NCBI GenBank assembly: GCA_934168305.1
Contig: CAKPNF010000025.1
Span: 1 to 6,206, forward strand
Direction: 5' to 3'
DNA: 6,206 bases
Origin: an uncultured Clostridia bacterium
GTDB lineage: Bacteria; Bacillota; Clostridia; TANB77; CAG-508
Made by a program: the position numbers and the translations under genes. This document shows, piece after piece, positions 4,602 to 6,206 of the stretch; the stretch's first letter is position 1, and the number at the start of each line of letters is the position of its first letter. Below the pieces are notes generated by a model. The model was not told where the DNA came from. It did no database searches and saw nothing but the letters and a program-made list of their open reading frames with translations.

Positions 4602-5888
4602 ATGTCAAAAAGAGGTCAAAATGAAGGCAGTATTAGACAACGAAAAGATGGTACTTGGGAAGCTAGATATACTATAGGTGTAAAAGAAAATGGAAAACCT
4701 AACAGAAAATCTGTATATGCTAAAACTAGAAAAGAAGTTAAAGACAAATTAAATGCCATTTTGTTATCTCTAAAGAATGGAACTTATACTAATTCAAATA
4801 ACATATTATTCATAGATTGGCTTAGCAAATGGCTTGAAACTTATGCTAAGCCCAATATAAAACTTGCTACATATACAAGTTATGAAACATATATACGAGG
4901 TCATTTGAAACCTTATTTTTCTAATATAAAATTACAATCTGTTTCAGCAGAAATGCTACAAAAATTCTTTAATTATAAGCAGAACAATGGTAGATTAGAT
5001 AATCGTGAAGGTGGCTTATCAGCTAAAACTTTGAAAAATATGTATAATATGCTACATGCTTCATTTAAACAAGCATATATTAATGGATTAGTTCAAACAA
5101 ATATTGTTGAAACTATAAGAACTCCTAAAATTTTCAGAAAAGAAATGAGAGTTTTAACTAGAGAAGAACAAAATAAATTAATTCATGTTGCTAGAAATTA
5201 TAGATTAGGAATTGTTGTTATATTAGATTTATTTACAGGTATGAGATTGGGTGAAATCCTTGCTTTGAGATGGTGTGATGTTGATTTAAAAGGTCAAAAT
5301 TTAATTGTTAGAAATAGTATTAAGAGATTATCTACCCATGAGAAAGCATCTAAAAATCAGAATAAAACTAAATTAATTTTAGATACTCCAAAATCTCAAA
5401 CAAGTTATAGAGAAATACCGCTTCTCTCTCCTATTGTTAAAGAATTAAAAACTCACAGGAAAAAACAAAAAATTGAAATCCAATTAGCTGGTAAATCCTA
5501 TATAAATAAAGATTTTCTATTTTGTAATCAAATTGGAGAACCATATGATCAGAAAACTTTTTGGAAAGAATATTCTTTAATGCTAATAGATGCTGGTTTA
5601 CGAGATAAAAAGGAAAAACCTATTAGAAATAAAATTAAAAAGAATATAAAATCCAAACCAAAATCTCATGCTGATAAAGTTCAAGTTACATTCCATACTT
5701 TAAGACATACATTTGCAACTAGAGCAATTGAACAAGGTATGGAAATTCCCGTACTTAGTAAAATTCTAGGACATGCTGATATAAGTACCACTTTGAATAA
5801 ATATTGCCATGCTATTCCAGATAGGAAACGTGAAAATATGGAAAAAATCGAGTGTTTATATGATGATAGCCTAGATGGTGGAATCTAG
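4602..5888 (+). CDS. int: Tn916-family tyrosine integrase
   Basis: A 428-residue site-specific recombinase that would integrate and, with an excisionase, excise the element. An N-terminal arm-binding domain (about 1-60; EGSIRQRKDGTWEARYTIG is typical) is followed by the core-binding SAM-like domain (about 65-175) and the catalytic domain (about 185-410). The catalytic set is complete: R215 in TGMRLGE, K264 in TPKS, H365 and R368 in HTLRHTF, H391 in LGHADI and nucleophile Y401 in NKYCH. The start follows AAGGAGG (4589-4595) six bases before ATG; the open frame continues a few codons upstream but without a binding site. It lies 16 bases after the 94-aa gene, with its binding site masked by a hairpin. 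Unusual is a lysine-rich stretch at about 336-360 just before the HxxR motif, longer than the tight turn common there. No excisionase gene follows it. Confidence 0.93.
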   Translation: MSKRGQNEGSIRQRKDGTWEARYTIGVKENGKPNRKSVYAKTRKEVKDKLNAILLSLKNGTYTNSNNILFIDWLSKWLETYAKPNIKLATYTSYETYIRGHLKPYFSNIKLQSVSAEMLQKFFNYKQNNGRLDNREGGLSAKTLKNMYNMLHASFKQAYINGLVQTNIVETIRTPKIFRKEMRVLTREEQNKLIHVARNYRLGIVVILDLFTGMRLGEILALRWCDVDLKGQNLIVRNSIKRLSTHEKASKNQNKTKLILDTPKSQTSYREIPLLSPIVKELKTHRKKQKIEIQLAGKSYINKDFLFCNQIGEPYDQKTFWKEYSLMLIDAGLRDKKEKPIRNKIKKNIKSKPKSHADKVQVTFHTLRHTFATRAIEQGMEIPVLSKILGHADISTTLNKYCHAIPDRKRENMEKIECLYDDSLDGGI

Positions 5889-5893
5889 GCTAT
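5866..5893 (+). terminator. Intrinsic terminator overlapping the integrase stop codon
   Basis: ATAGCCTAGAT (5866-5876) and ATCTAGGCTAT (5883-5893) form a perfect 11-bp stem with a 6-base loop, then TTCTATTATATTTCT. The integrase stop TAG (5886-5888) lies within the right arm, so the last codons and the terminator share bases. On the opposite strand the following bases are not T-rich, so it would serve mainly the + strand. Confidence 0.8.
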
Positions 5894-5898
5894 TTCTA

Positions 5899-6206
5899 TT
5901 ATATTTCTAATTCTTCTTCTACTTTTATTTTTTCTTTAACTTTTTCTCTAACGCAATCTTGAATTGATGCTAGTAATAGTGTAATTTCTGTTTCCACTTT
6001 TTCTAAATCTTCTTCTTTTACTTTTCTACTTTCAATAGCACTAATTCTCTTAACTGCCTCTAATGATAATTCTTTAGAGTTATACTTATTCAAATCCTCT
6101 ATAAAATTCTTATATTTAGGTTCTTTTATTAACTCTTCTAAATAATCTTTTTCTGCTTTTAAGAATGTATCTCTTAAAAAAGCGATTTTTCCATTTATAT
6201 TATTTT
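5899..6206 (-). CDS. Partial convergent gene, unknown helical protein (start outside window)
   Basis: The - strand frame is open from the right edge to TAA at 5899-5901 and gives 101 residues, so the start lies beyond 6206. A TTG at 6091-6093 is in frame, but the reading continues upstream with similar composition and I see no reason to start there. The protein is charged, Lys/Glu-rich and predicted helical or coiled-coil, e.g. FLKAEKDLYEELL and VKEEDLEKVETEITLLLASI near the C-terminus. I do not recognise a family and see no catalytic motif. It ends just six bases from the integrase terminator and converges on it, so it may be host sequence next to the attachment site, or a gene on the outer flank of a larger element. 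Confidence 0.6.
   Translation of the reverse strand, partial: NNINGKIAFLRDTFLKAEKDYLEELIKEPKYKNFIEDLNKYNSKELSLEAVKRISAIESRKVKEEDLEKVETEITLLLASIQDCVREKVKEKIKVEEELEI

Larger units (their letters stand above)
1..5893 (+). mobile_element. Integrative and mobilizable element (IME), left end outside the window
   Basis: Seen: all + strand genes form one co-oriented series of replication-like ATPase, MobC, relaxase, nested MobB-like protein, RHH regulator, small protein and tyrosine integrase, ending in a terminator at 5866-5893. Known: this gene set is the hallmark of IMEs, which encode their own relaxosome and integrase but no mating pore. No VirB4, VirD4/coupling-protein or lytic transglycosylase genes are present. 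The right boundary is inferred to lie just after the integrase terminator, because integrase genes of this family usually sit next to an attachment site and a convergent unrelated reading frame begins there. The left boundary and the matching att repeat are not visible, so the true extent is unknown. Confidence 0.8.

Noticed and set aside
1..6206. CRISPR array, tRNA/rRNA genes, insertion sequence, resistance or toxin-antitoxin cargo
   Set aside because: None was seen: no regularly spaced repeats of CRISPR size, no tRNA-like cloverleaf or rRNA segments recognised, no transposase, and no recognisable cargo proteins.

Overview
The window is strongly AT-rich on both strands and uses the standard code, with clear GGAGG-type ribosome binding sites and AT-biased codons (AAA, TTA, ATA, GAA). 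This suggests a low-GC Firmicute, most likely a Clostridia-class anaerobe; the sequence alone does not give genus or species. Nearly everything on the + strand reads as one small integrative and mobilizable element (IME). I see no T4SS, coupling protein, resistance gene or toxin, so the element probably borrows the conjugation pore of a helper.

Layout. (1) Positions 1-69 are the 3' end of an upstream gene resembling the C-terminus of an excisionase-type HTH protein. It is followed 12 bases later by a 641-aa DUF927-like P-loop ATPase/helicase-like protein (82-2007), the presumed replication module. (2) A 381-bp non-coding stretch (2008-2388) holds six exact copies of TGTTACA/TGTAACA arranged as an approximate mirror image, two nested inverted repeats, and then three consecutive hairpins next to mobC. 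It is the best place for a replication origin and/or oriT. (3) The mobilization module has a MobC-like RHH accessory protein (2389-2700) overlapping a MOBP-type relaxase (2661-3911). Nested inside the relaxase gene in the +1 frame is a third well-formed gene (3385-3744) for a helical protein with a C-terminal membrane anchor, an arrangement like mobB inside mobA of ColE1. (4) The control and integration module has a 54-aa RHH repressor-like gene (3987-4151) behind a strong promoter whose -10 box is bracketed by perfect 15-bp inverted repeats. It continues with a leader containing mutually exclusive hairpins, a 94-aa protein of unknown function (4301-4585), and a 428-aa Tn916-family tyrosine integrase (4602-5888). 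A hairpin around the 94-aa gene's stop codon hides the integrase ribosome binding site, suggesting translational coupling. The integrase stop codon lies inside its own terminator stem. (5) A convergent partial - strand gene (5899-6206) runs off the right edge and may be host DNA beyond the attachment site.

How the genes would work together (inference): the integrase, with an excisionase probably upstream, moves the element in and out of the chromosome. The DUF927 protein would support replication or stability of the excised circle. MobC, relaxase and the nested MobB-like protein would form the relaxosome and process oriT. The RHH protein would repress its own promoter and, by read-through, the 94-aa gene and integrase. 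The least expected items are the nested membrane-anchored gene, the mirror-image TGTTACA cluster and the layered control of the integrase.
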